In this document: in pieces, positions 17,801-26,300 of the stretch
How the letters are laid out: the number at the start of each line of letters is the position of its first letter
Numbering within the stretch: the first letter of the stretch is position 1
DNA from: Verrucomicrobia subdivision 3 bacterium UBA693
GTDB lineage: Bacteria > Verrucomicrobiota > Verrucomicrobiia > Limisphaerales > UBA8199
Assembly: GCA_002298785.1 (NCBI GenBank)
Contig: DBMR01000115.1
Span: forward strand, 1 to 43,011
Direction: 5' to 3'
Length of the DNA: 43,011 nucleotides
Translations under genes and position numbers: made by a program
The notes under the pieces: model-generated
Database searches by the model: none
Seen by the model: only the letters and a program-made list of their open reading frames with translations
Told to the model about the DNA's origin: nothing

Positions 17801-19980
17801 ACGTCCCACCCCACCACGGGTCCGCCGCTCGTCAATCCCTGGATATCTTCAGTTTTGAGTTCGATGGAGAAGAACTCCCATCGGCCACTCAAGACATTGC
17901 TGCGGGTGACGAGTTGATTGTCGACGAGCGCCGGCGCGTCCAGGTCCCTTGTCGTCAGGGAAAAGTTGCCCAGCGCATTGGTGGGATTGTAGATGCCCAC
18001 GTACCAGACGTCCGCAGGATGGTCGGGTTGTTGGAGGAAATCACCGGTGCTCAGAGCGTCGTAGAAGTTGGGTGCCGGGAAATCCGGGCTGGGGTTCCGG
18101 AAGGCCCAGATGCTGGGGGCGGCATTGCGACGGAGAGCAATGCGAGTTCCGGGAGAAGCATTCGACAGCACGAGGTCCCAGCCCAGGCTGCCCAATTGAG
18201 CCGAGATGTCGGTCACACGGTAAAAGCGCCAACCCATCCAAGTGGGATCGTTGTTGAAAACCGTGGTGCGGTAGGGGATATCGGTCACTACTGCCGGGCC
18301 ATTTTGGAGGGTGAACTGATGTGCGTTCGTGGTGAGTACGTTGGTGGCATAGACCGTGATGTAGAAGGTGCCATCGCTCAAGACCGGCGGCACGAGGGTG
18401 ATGTTGTCCACGGCGTTTGTGCCGCTCAGTTCCGAATAACCGTCGTTATTGTTCTCGTTTGGAACGGTATAGCGCCGGACGGCGAAGCTGGGATTGCCAT
18501 TTGTCGACGGCAGGTAAATCTGCCAGGCGATCTGCTGAGCGGGTACCTGTACCCGGTAGGTCGTATAACCAAAACCTGAAGTGGCGACCGTGGTGCTCGC
18601 CCCAAAATCCAGGTTGTGGACGGTGTGCTGCCGTGAATCCAGATCGATCATGGTGTGAGGCGCTCCCGCGACCCCAATGAAGTATTGTCCCACCGTGAGA
18701 TATTTGGGCACAACGAGCATTTGCCCGGCCTGGCTCAAGTCATTCACCGTGGGCAGCGGCACTCCCGTCTTTTTCAGATAAAGGGTGTTCGAAAGTCCAT
18801 TAAGGTACAGGCGCCAGGCCAGCATATCGGCGGTGGCGCTGGCGCTAAAATAGCGCATTCCTTCAGGGCCGATCTCTGCAGGGCCACTGCCGCTCGACGC
18901 GTCGGCCACGATGGTTCCCAGGTCCTGCACGTAGGGTGAACCGCTCACCAGGGTCCAGGTGGCTCCAGCTTTTGCCCGCACCAGGATGAACCACTCTTCG
19001 CTCGGGAGGAACCCGATCGATGCCGCCAACACCAGGCCGTCCGAGCCCTGGCGTTCGGAGCGATAATCCGCCACGGAAGGCGTTGGCAATACTCCCCGGC
19101 TCAGGTACAGGTTGGCATCGTTGGTTCCCAGCATGCGCAAGGCGGTGCGCCAGGCTCCCAGTGATGGATTGGCCGTGCTAATGCGGAAATAATAGTCATC
19201 GGCTGTCCCGGTGAGATTAGTGTAAACCAGCGTGCCTAGGTGGGTCGTGCCCGGATCCCAGGTCAGGTTAACCGGTACGACGGAAGCAATCTTCATCGTG
19301 TAGGGCAGACCTCCAGCGGGGGCGGAGGCGGCAAAGACCCCAATGTAATAAGCGCCCGGTGTGGTCTCGGTAGAGGTGAGCGCGACACTGTCGTTGGTTC
19401 CGCCGGTGGCTTTCTTCAGATTGCTCGAGGTGGTGGGCAACTGGCTGCGGGCGACATAGAGATCCGGCCCACTGATGTTTGTGGAATCCAGGCTGATGCG
19501 CCAAAAGGCATTCGTCGCGAATTCGACGCGGAAATACTGGTTTGAGCCGCCAAAGACCCAACCGTTGACGAGCGAATCCACCGGCTTGCTTACCGGGCGG
19601 GAGGCGGTGCGCAGATCGGTGCGATTTGTTTCCACCACCAGGCTGAAAGTGTGGGCTTGAGACGCGGCCGGCGTGCGTACCCGCACCCAGTAAGTGCCGG
19701 CGGCCAACTCAGGTTGTTCCAGGTTGATGGCATTGGTCTGGCCGGCGCTTTGTGAACTGAAATCATAAACCGTGTCGGTAGGGCTGCTGCCTCTTTTCAG
19801 CATCAAATAGGAATAGGAGGACCCTGAACCGCCCAGGGTGATGGAAACATTGGTGGCCGCGGCGGTCAGGGAGAAGCTAAAGGTGCTGGAGGTATCCGGC
19901 AAATTTGTCCCCGTAAATACCTGGCCATTAACGGAGGCAAGGCTCAGCAAGGCAGCAATTGTAACAAGCAGATGTCTCAT
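11803..19980 (-). CDS. Giant secreted multidomain protein (PPC-like repeats, TSP3 and InlB B-repeat-like modules)
   Basis: 2,725-residue exported protein. A signal peptide (MRHLLVTIAALLSLASVNGQ) starts at the ATG 19980; the open frame continues 20 codons upstream but lacks a signal. The bulk is a chain of about 100-residue beta-sandwich units resembling bacterial pre-peptidase C-terminal (PPC) domains, with recurring phrases such as AAYYRV.IP, SWKV.L and YYVGV. Around residue 2400 is a calcium-binding thrombospondin-3 stretch (DDGDADSMPDFWEL...DTDGDAVSNLQEF), then an InlB B-repeat-like domain (GYSFIGWSQNA...VTATFK). Another PPC-like domain and the Verrucomicrobia-type ending (AYLIQYSADLVNWNTL...FYRAQ) follow. 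No catalytic domain was recognised. A surface adhesin or matrix role is plausible but inferred. Confidence 0.88.
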   Translation of the reverse strand: MRHLLVTIAALLSLASVNGQVFTGTNLPDTSSTFSFSLTAAATNVSITLGGSGSSYSYLMLKRGSSPTDTVYDFSSQSAGQTNAINLEQPELAAGTYWVRVRTPAASQAHTFSLVVETNRTDLRTASRPVSKPVDSLVNGWVFGGSNQYFRVEFATNAFWRISLDSTNISGPDLYVARSQLPTTSSNLKKATGGTNDSVALTSTETTPGAYYIGVFAASAPAGGLPYTMKIASVVPVNLTWDPGTTHLGTLVYTNLTGTADDYYFRISTANPSLGAWRTALRMLGTNDANLYLSRGVLPTPSVADYRSERQGSDGLVLAASIGFLPSEEWFILVRAKAGATWTLVSGSPYVQDLGTIVADASSGSGPAEIGPEGMRYFSASATADMLAWRLYLNGLSNTLYLKKTGVPLPTVNDLSQAGQMLVVPKYLTVGQYFIGVAGAPHTMIDLDSRQHTVHNLDFGASTTVATSGFGYTTYRVQVPAQQIAWQIYLPSTNGNPSFAVRRYTVPNENNNDGYSELSGTNAVDNITLVPPVLSDGTFYITVYATNVLTTNAHQFTLQNGPAVVTDIPYRTTVFNNDPTWMGWRFYRVTDISAQLGSLGWDLVLSNASPGTRIALRRNAAPSIWAFRNPSPDFPAPNFYDALSTGDFLQQPDHPADVWYVGIYNPTNALGNFSLTTRDLDAPALVDNQLVTRSNVLSGRWEFFSIELKTEDIQGLTSGGPVVGWDVRLTNVLSGLPRVVVRRGGLPTNQLSNFSMSGSTWPSGAQWPAGADWTARRLSADGTTDEEGRILVMGVNRPLEAGTYYVGVLNTTGTNNMSYQLLSRWIGPNRSIPVQTLAYTGGKATNTISARDAAYYQVVIPPSTPSWKVRLNCVGSESMLVTCTNRIPTALFTEKRMQKVANEHYVLLPYVGSTYLTAGTNYLVVVGEGQSPLDNTRIGTGQSTYVIESQGALPEPDLGFLMGTDLTATGSLEGGESTAYHFRTLPTTLGFWLTLEDKQGNPWMVSRGSAELADPGLQIDPYGNEGGRVSFAVASPTMIVAGGVDPVETVMIKARQGTTNFPNASYTMRVKEIIPDYVNFDGGTFDIINRPPEYESFFYIDVPANCLGWDLRVTNVTSGTPLIVVSRDVLPIFSNSAGFTPVPNNPAISYSWPSAARWATGLDWTERPLGASGAVETGQVLAMGMNRPLQPGRYYVGVMALSSAPVSCTLVSRGIGAGFSIPVTDLPFTGGTATLDNLAPREAAYYRVQVPTNAASWKVSLTNTLGENLLAVLKDTLPNIGAALNTTATNSGGRKLQKIGDEQFLLVPPAGLDRLFPGSYYLAVVGEGQPGTNLTQIGPGTSSYRITSVGEAPTTYLGTLGGADLLDTNTLNGGESRIYTFNVPGGTQAIEARLENRTGNPVMVMRGGTRLPDPGASNGGTIQADPYGSDGGEWTANDVNQTFISSPNPTNSLYTLIVKARGTAGITGVYSNASYVLRLNASGTVPVEFDQGSGLVYNQAPNTWRYFKVVVPTNALGWDVRLTDVTSGLPRIAVRRETLPSSLTTTPWGSPGTTLNWPTNYQWAPSVDWTRRSMSVDGLVSEDGRILAMGLGRPLEPGTYYVGVMNSAATTNMSYTIRSRGIGDGFDIPLVQMPFNSTITNLSLTVRDAAYYRIVIPSNTPSWKLKLGGLVGETMCAVLRGALPNFDTINAAGTLATGKSMQKLGNEHFLWLPGSGQTNVLASTNYVAVVSEGVNPGTAGKIGTGSSAYYLTSAGAVTVNYLGMVTSEDIIQPDTLEGGEVKAYSFDVPYGTYGVKLLLENRSGNPMVVATAGDYLPDPGALAGTQPADTYGNEGGYPIIDGHPTIATIANPTPGKYSVAVKARAMTTSYPDASYTLRVQEILAPEMNFTADLNTNGLGNQVSGLLQDNERAFFKFTIPATNVDGQPVIGWKLDVSQSSGLASLRVRRDSLPSDANAANQMNFTTASAVIAPPYLTNGVWFVEVKATGSTAFTLKSSALNLQRSPWIMPAPGETNQAPGVVAPTFGQTDIDTNGAPYPKILLEQGSLHYYAIVVPTNNLGLLRATLVAVSGNPDLYLRYGAVPTLYHNIAGAPGSIYDRSMLSPNKTEYANWVPLDGKLESQLKPGLWYLAVRAAGNANAEYVLSLSVGDITDLPLNNPMLPGQLLVSGDWKYYRVQTPTALPLSLNITFSQEAGDVVMHLRDALPPGNGPTGGTTDIKDWANDLKNFGPYPNFDPPGTYTISAAPVRPGQPLYLGFRAVSDASFSVRIATNGAPVQDPIVVPFYGGSGNTTVGPYGSSIFRVDVPPEATRWRHASTHTTNLTVYLDQGTIPGRVNTRWTSYTANSGYTNMLVAWNNTTKQYQPNLWPWVAGQAYFLVVTNTTSAPQDFFLTVDGKSAANDDGDADSMPDFWELTYFGTTNNTASADTDGDAVSNLQEFLDGTNPADAASFRARLFTAAARGTITRNPDLPSYTLGTVVTLTPVPSPGYSFIGWSQNATGLANPLQLTMDGHKNVTATFKLAGDDLITALPLSGSAVQVSSSNVSFTKESGEPYHAGNPGGKSIWWRWVAPASGPVTISTAGSVFNTLLGVYTGTAVNALTKIASDNNSLGGTNRSQVNFTATSGTTYLVAVDGYNGASGKIVLSLSAGSAPIPPRLSAPVAMGNGSWQFTLTGEPNKAYLIQYSADLVNWNTLVPGTTGPAGDLSVSDPAGPGVHARFYRAQTQ
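14260..17910 (-). repeat. Three tandem internal repeats of about 1.2 kb in the giant gene
   Basis: Within the giant gene the same series of landmarks recurs three times at roughly 1.2 kb (about 404 residues) spacing. Each unit has GWD(V/L)R(L/V)T(N/D)V.SG, then TYYVGVM-type, R(D/E)AAYY, AVVGEGQ-like, LENR.GNP and DPYG.(E/D)GG. The DPYG landmarks lie near 16,915, 15,700 and 14,490. Divergence between units is moderate, so this is an internal duplication series and not an assembly artefact. Confidence 0.75.
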
Positions 19981-20374
19981 TTGTCTCTTTAGTTGGCTGT
20001 TTTCGGGACGCACTTCCCCGGTTATGCCGGAAAACGGCAAAAATGGCTCGCATAACGGAGCCTGGGCTTACCACAGCAGTTCCCTTGCCGACTTGGAAAC
20101 CGCCAGAAGATACCCGGGGACGGCGGGGAGCCAAATTGGACGCTGGTGAGATTGCGCAGGGTGGAGACCGGGCGAAGCACGCGACCTAATCAGCTCTGCT
20201 CAACACGACCTGGGATTGAGGTTTGAATTAAGCCGAAAGAACTTTGTCCTTGCTGTTGGCGTGGCTGACCTTTTAACGTCCTCGCGCGTCTTTCGTCACG
20301 CGTGGGCCTGTGCGAACGCGGAGCGCGATCCGCAGTGTCCCTTAATCAATAACCAGTCACCTGCTTCACAGACT
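19981..20374. other. Divergent intergenic region, no gene recognised
   Basis: About 394 bp between the divergent giant gene and the tryptophanase-like gene. On the plus strand the lyase frame stays open back to a TTG at 20216, but that stretch shows no family similarity. On the minus strand the leader of the giant gene ends in AAAGAGACAA just before its ATG, a weak ribosome-binding site. No convincing riboswitch, tRNA or leader peptide was found. Confidence 0.5.
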
Positions 20375-21838
20375 ATGGAACAGAATCAAAGCTACAACGT
20401 GAAATTTTTCAGCGGCGAAGAGATCCCCCTGGAATTGCACAAAGTCCGCATCGTTCAGAAACTGAATCTCATTCCCATTGAGGAGCGTCTCAAGGCGGCG
20501 GTGGAGGGCGGGTTTAACACCTTTTTACTCACGACCAAGACCGTTTACCTGGACATGCTGACGGACAGTGGCACCAATGCCATGAGCGACAACCAGGTAG
20601 CCTCTATGCTGCGTGCGGACGACGCCTATGCCGGGTCGCAGAGCTATGCGCGCCTGGAGGAAGCCATCAAGGAGGTATTTAACTGTAAGTATTACCTGCC
20701 CGTCCACCAGGGGCGCGCCGCCGAGAACATCATCTCCAAGGTGTTCATCAAGCCGGGCGACGTGGTCCCGATGAACTACCACTTCACGACCACCAAGGCG
20801 CACATTGAGCTTAATGGTGGCACCATTTTCGAGATCTACACCGACGAAGCGCTCAAGGTTAAGAGCCAGCATCCCTTCAAAGGCAACCTCGATATCGCCA
20901 AGCTCAATGACATCATCAAGAAGTACGGCGCCAGCCGCGTTGCTTACATCCGCCTTGAAGCTTCCACCAACCTGATCGGTGGGCAGCCCTTCTCCATCGC
21001 CAACATGCGCGAGGTGCGGAAGGTGGCCAATGAACACGGTATCATCATTGTTTTGGACGCGAGCCTGATCGGGGAGAACGCGTATTTCATCAAACAACGC
21101 GAAGCGGAATTCAAAAACAAATCCATCAAGGAGATTCTGCATGAAATGATTGGTCTGGCCGACCTGACCTATTTCTCGAGCCGCAAAGTGAGTTCCACAC
21201 GGGGCGGCGGCATCTGCACGAATAACCTGCAATTGCATAATCGCATGCGGGATCTGATACCGCTGTTCGAGGGCTTTTACACCTACGGCGGTATGTCGAT
21301 TCGCGAGGTGGAAGCCATGGCGGTGGGCCTGGCGGAGACGCTCGATGACACCGTCATTTCACAATCCCCAAGCTTTATTCGCTTCATGGTGAACGAGTTG
21401 GATAAACTCGGGGTCCCGGTCGTAACGCCTGCGGGAGGGTTGGGCGTGCATATCGATGCCGGGACGTTCCTGTCGCACGTGCCACAGTCTCAATACCCAG
21501 CCGGTGCACTCGCCGCTGCATTCTTCATCGTGTCCGGGGTCCGTGGCATGGAACGCGGCACCATTTCGAGTGTTCGCGATGCCAATGGCAATGACGTCCT
21601 CGCCGATATCGAATTGCTGCGTTTGGCGATGCCGCGCCGCGTTTTCACCTTATCGCAAGTCAAATACGCGATTGATCGTCTGCACTGGCTATATCGCAAC
21701 CGTGAATTGGTCGGCGGGCTCAAGTTCTACGAAGAACCACCGGTTCTCCGGTTCTTCGGTGGAAAACTGGAGCCGACAAGTCCTTGGCCGGAAAAATTGG
21801 TGGCCAAGTTCCGTGCCGACTTCGGCGACAGCCTGTAA
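20375..21838 (+). CDS. Tryptophanase / tyrosine phenol-lyase family PLP enzyme, divergent
   Basis: 487-residue PLP-dependent beta-eliminating lyase. Family marks run in order: DMLTDSGTNAMSDNQ (E. coli TnaA has a near-identical segment), DAYAGSQSYARLE, LPVHQGRAAENI, IGGQPFSIANMR, GENAYFIKQREAEF, and SSRKVSS, where Lys271 falls at the position of the TnaA Schiff-base Lys270. The usual Asp-Ser-Ala-Arg before ENAYFIKQRE reads Asp-Ala-Ser-Leu here, so the Arg that contacts the cofactor in characterised members is absent. The sequence after the Lys is also unlike TnaA. Tryptophanase or tyrosine phenol-lyase activity is therefore not assured. The ATG at 20375 gives the usual family length. A strong terminator follows. 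Confidence 0.85.
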   Translation: MEQNQSYNVKFFSGEEIPLELHKVRIVQKLNLIPIEERLKAAVEGGFNTFLLTTKTVYLDMLTDSGTNAMSDNQVASMLRADDAYAGSQSYARLEEAIKEVFNCKYYLPVHQGRAAENIISKVFIKPGDVVPMNYHFTTTKAHIELNGGTIFEIYTDEALKVKSQHPFKGNLDIAKLNDIIKKYGASRVAYIRLEASTNLIGGQPFSIANMREVRKVANEHGIIIVLDASLIGENAYFIKQREAEFKNKSIKEILHEMIGLADLTYFSSRKVSSTRGGGICTNNLQLHNRMRDLIPLFEGFYTYGGMSIREVEAMAVGLAETLDDTVISQSPSFIRFMVNELDKLGVPVVTPAGGLGVHIDAGTFLSHVPQSQYPAGALAAAFFIVSGVRGMERGTISSVRDANGNDVLADIELLRLAMPRRVFTLSQVKYAIDRLHWLYRNRELVGGLKFYEEPPVLRFFGGKLEPTSPWPEKLVAKFRADFGDSL

Positions 21839-21851
21839 AGGCTTGCATTCG

Positions 21852-21894
21852 GCCCGCTGTCCGACAGGGTTTTCCCCGGGACAGCGGGCTTTTT
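21852..21894 (+). terminator. Rho-independent terminator after the lyase gene
   Basis: Perfect 11-bp stem GCCCGCTGTCC (21852-21862) with GGACAGCGGGC (21879-21889) and a 16-nt loop, followed directly by TTTTT. It begins 14 nt after the lyase stop codon, so the lyase is the last gene of its transcript. Confidence 0.88.
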
Positions 21895-21937
21895 GTTGGG
21901 AGTGGGAGAGTTGCAAACCCTTCGGAGGAGGAGGGTT

Positions 21938-21955
21938 GACTTAACGCGTTAAGTC
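21938..21955. promoter_or_regulatory. Perfect 18-bp palindrome, operator candidate upstream of the oxidoreductase
   Basis: GACTTAACGCGTTAAGTC is a perfect inverted repeat with a central CG, the general form of LacI/GalR-family operators. TTGACT, a good -35 hexamer, overlaps its left edge (21936-21941), so a bound repressor would block a promoter. It lies 35-55 bp before the oxidoreductase start and after the lyase terminator. The regulator is not in the window. Confidence 0.6.
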
Positions 21956-22010
21956 TGTCAGGCTGGGGCATCAAACAATTTTGGTCTTTATGAGTGCCAA
22001 AACCGAAAGC

Positions 22011-23333
22011 ATGAAAAATATCTCGCGTCGACAATTCGTCACTTCCACCTCTCTGGCGGCTCTCGCCCTAAGCGCTGGCTCCGGCCCCTTCATCCGGTCC
22101 GCTCGGGCGCAAGAACCCGGAGCCAACAGCAAAATCCGCATCGGCCTCATCGGCTGTGGCGGCATGGGGCAGGGTGATCTCGAATGCTTCTTCCTCAATT
22201 CTGAGGTGGATTGTCCGGTCATCTGTGACGTCGATGACGCCCATCTGGCCAAGGCTTCAGAAATTTGTGAGAAGAAGCGCAATGCCAAACCGGAAGCCGT
22301 GAAGGATTTCCGGCGGGTTTTGGACCGGAAAGATATCGACGCCGTGCTGGTGGCGACGCCCGATCATTGGCATGCGTTGCCGACGGTGATGGCCTGCCAG
22401 GCGGGCAAGGACGTTTACGTGGAAAAACCGCTGGCCCGCACGATCGATGAGGGGCGGGCCATGTTGGACGCGGCGAAAAAGCATAATCGCGTGGTGCAAA
22501 TGGGGTCTCAGTGGCGCAGTTCCAAACACATCAACGAAGCCGCCGACATGGTTAAAAGCGGCAAGTTGGGCAAGGTGAGCATCGTTCGGGGCTGGGCTTA
22601 TCTGGATTGGCTGCCGTCGATCGGCAAACCGGCTAATGGCAATCCCCCCGCCGGCGTGGATTACGACATGTGGCTGGGGCCGGCGCCCAAGGTGCCGTTC
22701 AACCCCAATCGGTTCCATTTCAATTTCCGCTGGTTTTGGGATTACGCCGGTGGCCTCATGACGGATTGGGGCGTGCACCTGATCAACATGATGCTGATGG
22801 GCATGGGGCAACAGGCGCCCAGGAGCGTATTCTCCGCCGGCGGCAAGTATGTGCTCGATGACAACTCGGAGACACCGGATTCACAAATCGCGGTTTATGA
22901 ATTTCCCGACTTCACTTTGATTTGGGAGCACAAGGCCGGTTTGAACAACGGATTGCACGGGCGGTCCTGGGGCGTGCAATGGAGCGGAACGGAAGGCACG
23001 ATCATCCTGAATGATGGCGGTTATCAGATCATCACCGAGCCCAAACGGGCAAATCTCGATTCCGAGCGGAAGCCGGGCAGTCCTGATCCGCGCCCGGCGC
23101 ACGTGCGCAATTTCCTGGATTGCATGAAGTCTCGGCAGCAGCCGGTGCTCAATCTCGAAGTCGGCCACCACGTCTCGAGCGTGGCCCATCTCGGCAACAT
23201 CGCCTTGCGGACCGGACGCAAGATCAATTGGAATAGCGCCGAAGAAAGGGTGATGGACGATCCCGCGGCAGATCGTATGATTGGGACGGACTATCGCGGC
23301 CCTTGGAAGTTGCCTTACTTGAAGCGAGTGTAG
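22011..23333 (+). CDS. Tat-exported Gfo/Idh/MocA-family oxidoreductase
   Basis: 440-residue NAD(P)-dependent sugar-type oxidoreductase. The N-terminus MKNISRRQFVTSTSLAALALSAGSG is a twin-arginine signal (SRRQFV). It is followed by the Rossmann fold start IRIGLIGCGGMG, then DAVLVATPDHWH and the EKPLARTIDEG motif, whose Lys is the conserved Gfo/Idh/MocA active-site residue. The C-terminal half has the substrate-domain phrase GGLMTDWGVHLINMML. Secreted members of this family are abundant in Planctomycetes and Verrucomicrobia and probably act on sugars or polyols; the substrate is unknown. An in-frame ATG at 21990 is an alternative start. The palindrome upstream suggests repressor control. Confidence 0.9.
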   Translation: MKNISRRQFVTSTSLAALALSAGSGPFIRSARAQEPGANSKIRIGLIGCGGMGQGDLECFFLNSEVDCPVICDVDDAHLAKASEICEKKRNAKPEAVKDFRRVLDRKDIDAVLVATPDHWHALPTVMACQAGKDVYVEKPLARTIDEGRAMLDAAKKHNRVVQMGSQWRSSKHINEAADMVKSGKLGKVSIVRGWAYLDWLPSIGKPANGNPPAGVDYDMWLGPAPKVPFNPNRFHFNFRWFWDYAGGLMTDWGVHLINMMLMGMGQQAPRSVFSAGGKYVLDDNSETPDSQIAVYEFPDFTLIWEHKAGLNNGLHGRSWGVQWSGTEGTIILNDGGYQIITEPKRANLDSERKPGSPDPRPAHVRNFLDCMKSRQQPVLNLEVGHHVSSVAHLGNIALRTGRKINWNSAEERVMDDPAADRMIGTDYRGPWKLPYLKRV

Positions 23334-23372
23334 GCAGCGCGCCACTGATCGTGGCGGCAGCCGGGCCGGGTT

Positions 23373-26300
23373 GTGATTTTGAACTGTATCACTGCCAGGC
23401 TTCGCCAGAGAACACCTGCGCCGGTACGCCGGCGCAGCGGATTGTTTTTTCCACTGCTGCTGGCCGCAGTCCTCTGCTATTCCCTCGCGTCCGCCCAGGA
23501 ATCGTTGGTATGGCGGGTTTACCGGGTAGGTGATGGATTGCCCGAATCCGCCTGCGCCGCAGTGTCGGTCGCCCCATCCGGTAAAGTCTTTGCCCGCCAT
23601 TTCAATCTTCCGTTCCTTAGTGAACTCGACGGTTACGCCGTCAACCGGCTCAATGCGCCTGACCTCGGACCCACCCGCATCTACGGCAGCCGCGGCGACC
23701 AGGTTTGGGCTGTCGTGCCCACTGGCCTGGCCGAGTACCGCAACGGCGAATGGGTGACCTATCCGGTGGACGAGATTGCCGCCGAGTTCAATTTGCGTAA
23801 TCCGCGTTACACTGATCCTTTGCCTCTATGCATGGTGCGCCAGGGACTGGTGCTGGTGTTGTTGCCCGGGCAATTGATGATGTTCAATGCCCAAGCTCCC
23901 AGGCAACCCCGTAAAGTTTTGCTTCGAAAAGCGGACGATCTGCGCCTGGGCGCCTTCCTCGGCTTGGTTCTGGCGCGGGACGACGCCTTGTGGGTTACGG
24001 CGGAACGGGGCGTCGCCAAAATTGGCGGACCGGCGCGTAACGTCTCTCCCAAAAGCGAATGGGTGGAATATCTGGCGCCGCCGGACTTCGGCGCCCGCAA
24101 TTTTCAGCAACCACAGGAGGATGCCACCGGGGGATTAACGCTCCTGGCCGACCCGACCCAGGGAGAGGAGAAGGTGGTGGTGCATTTCGAGAACGGTCAC
24201 TGGAACGAGCCGATGGATGCCGGAACACGCTTGCGCGCGGCCTGGCGTGGTCCCGGCGGTCACTTCTGGTCGATGTCCCTTCGCACTCTGCGCCAGCAGT
24301 CTTCGCCTCATGCCGCGTTCGTGCAGGTGCCGGACATCTCCGCGCGCCAGTATCTGGATGTCGCGGTGGAACCTGGTGGCGCCTTCTGGCTCGCCACTTC
24401 CGACGGGCTGTTCCGCTACGCGCTGCCTTCCTGGCGGCAGCCACCGGAAAGCGGTAAATCTCTCGCCCACTGCCTGGCGGCGGACGATCAGGGCGGAATG
24501 TGGTTTGTCACGGGATCAAGTCTCTGTCGCGCCACCAACGGTGGTTTGCGACCGTTTCCGCTGCCGGAGGCGGTGTCTGATGCGCCAACGGTGAGGGCGC
24601 TTTATGGCGTTGGGTCAGGACGCTGGGTGTTGGAGACGGAGGACAGGTTATTCACCTTTCAGTCGGAGACTGAGGCTTACCGGGAAGTGTTATCCGCTGC
24701 GAGGCAGGGATCATTCCGCGTGTTGGGAATACATAAACAACGTGGGCTCCTGGTGCAAAAGCGGATCACTGGCCCCACACCTGTTGTGGAGACATTTGAC
24801 GGACTCAAGTGGGAGGCTTGGAAATGGCCCGGGCCCGATCCCGGAGTTGGCGAAGTGCTGAGCGCGGTGCTGATACTGCAAAACGGGGACGTGTGGGTAA
24901 GCGGTGAACTGGGTCTGGCCTGGTGGCGTAATGGGGAGTGGCGACGCTACTTGATTCCCGAGAAATTTCCCGCCACTGCGTTTGAGTTCGTAGACCTGGG
25001 TGACGGTCACCTGGCCTGCGCCACCCGGGACCAGGTATGGGAGTTCGATGGCCGGGATTGGAAACTCCTGCGAGGCGGATTCGACCAGGTTAACCGGATT
25101 TATCGCGCGAGTGACGGCAGCCTCTGGGTGGCTTCCAATAGCGGTTTGTTCCGCTGGCTGCGTGGTATCTGGCTCGAGCAGGGCACGCCGGAGGGGTTGC
25201 CCGATTCCAATGTCCGCGACCTGTGCGAGGACACACGCGGCCGGCTCTGGGTCGGCACCGCCTCGGGTCTGGCGCGATTTCATCCGGAGGCAGATCAGGA
25301 TCCACCGCGGACCACGATCCGCAAAATTCCTACCGGCGGCGGCACGGAGGAAGGGGTTGCCACGCTGGGCTTCGCGGCGCAGGACAAATGGAAATTTACT
25401 CCGCGCGAGCGCCTGGTCTACTCGTATCGCCTGGATGAGCAGGAGTGGTCCCCGTTCTCGAGCGTTTCCGAGGCGTTGTATACTGACTTGTCGGCCGGCA
25501 ACCATGTTTTTCAGGCGCGGTCGATGGACCGGAATTTCAACCTCGAACAGGATCCGGCCCGGTTCGAGTTCGTGGTGGTCCTGCCCTGGTACAAGGATCT
25601 GCGGGTGGTGGGCACGACCGCGCTCGGAGCCTTGGTGGCGATGTTTTTTGCCGCCCTGGCCTTCAACCGGCACCTGCGCCTCAAACGCAGCTATGCCGAA
25701 GTCGAGCGCAAGGTGGCGGAACGCACCCGGGAATTGGAGGTCGCCAGCCGGGCGCTGGCGCAAAGCCAGCGCATGAACGCCCTCGGTACCCTGGCGGCAG
25801 GCGTGGCCCACGATTTCAACAGCATTCTCTCGATCATCATGGGTTCCACCCAGATCATTGAGGACAATCTCGATAACCCCAGGAAGATCCGCACCCGGGT
25901 CGATCGCATCAAAACCGTGGTAGAGCAGGGTGCCGGACTGGTGAAGGCGATGCTGGGTTACAGTCGGTCCGAGCAGGCGATTGACGTGGTTGGAGATTTG
26001 AACCAATTAGTCACCGCCGCCACACGGCTGCTGGGTGATCGCTTCTTGAGCGAGGTGCAAATCACCTTCGAGCCCGCAGCCAACCTTCCTCCCGTCCGCG
26101 GCTCCGCGGAGCTGATCCAGCAGATCCTGATCAATTTTGTGCTGAACGCCGCTGAGTCGATGACCACGCGACCGCGCGTTTTGATTCAGACGCGCCCATG
26201 GCAGCAGAGTCCGCAGGTTCCATTAGCCGCCTCCGATCCCGCTCAAGGTGTTTCTGTGGAGGTGTCGAATAATTCCGGCGAAAACAGCACCGGCTCCTCC

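Noticed and set aside
14260..17910. CRISPR-like regular spacing
   Set aside because: The period is about 1.2 kb and the units are coding; no short direct repeats with unique spacers occur anywhere in the window.
11833..19660. Many plus-strand frames (up to 264 codons) inside the giant gene
   Set aside because: They are antisense shadows of a repetitive gene; their similarity to one another follows from the repeats of the real gene.
19981..20200. Possible riboswitch in the leader of the giant gene
   Set aside because: I looked for cobalamin, c-di-GMP and SAM core motifs on the minus strand; fragments such as GGGAACTGC occur but no full conserved core.
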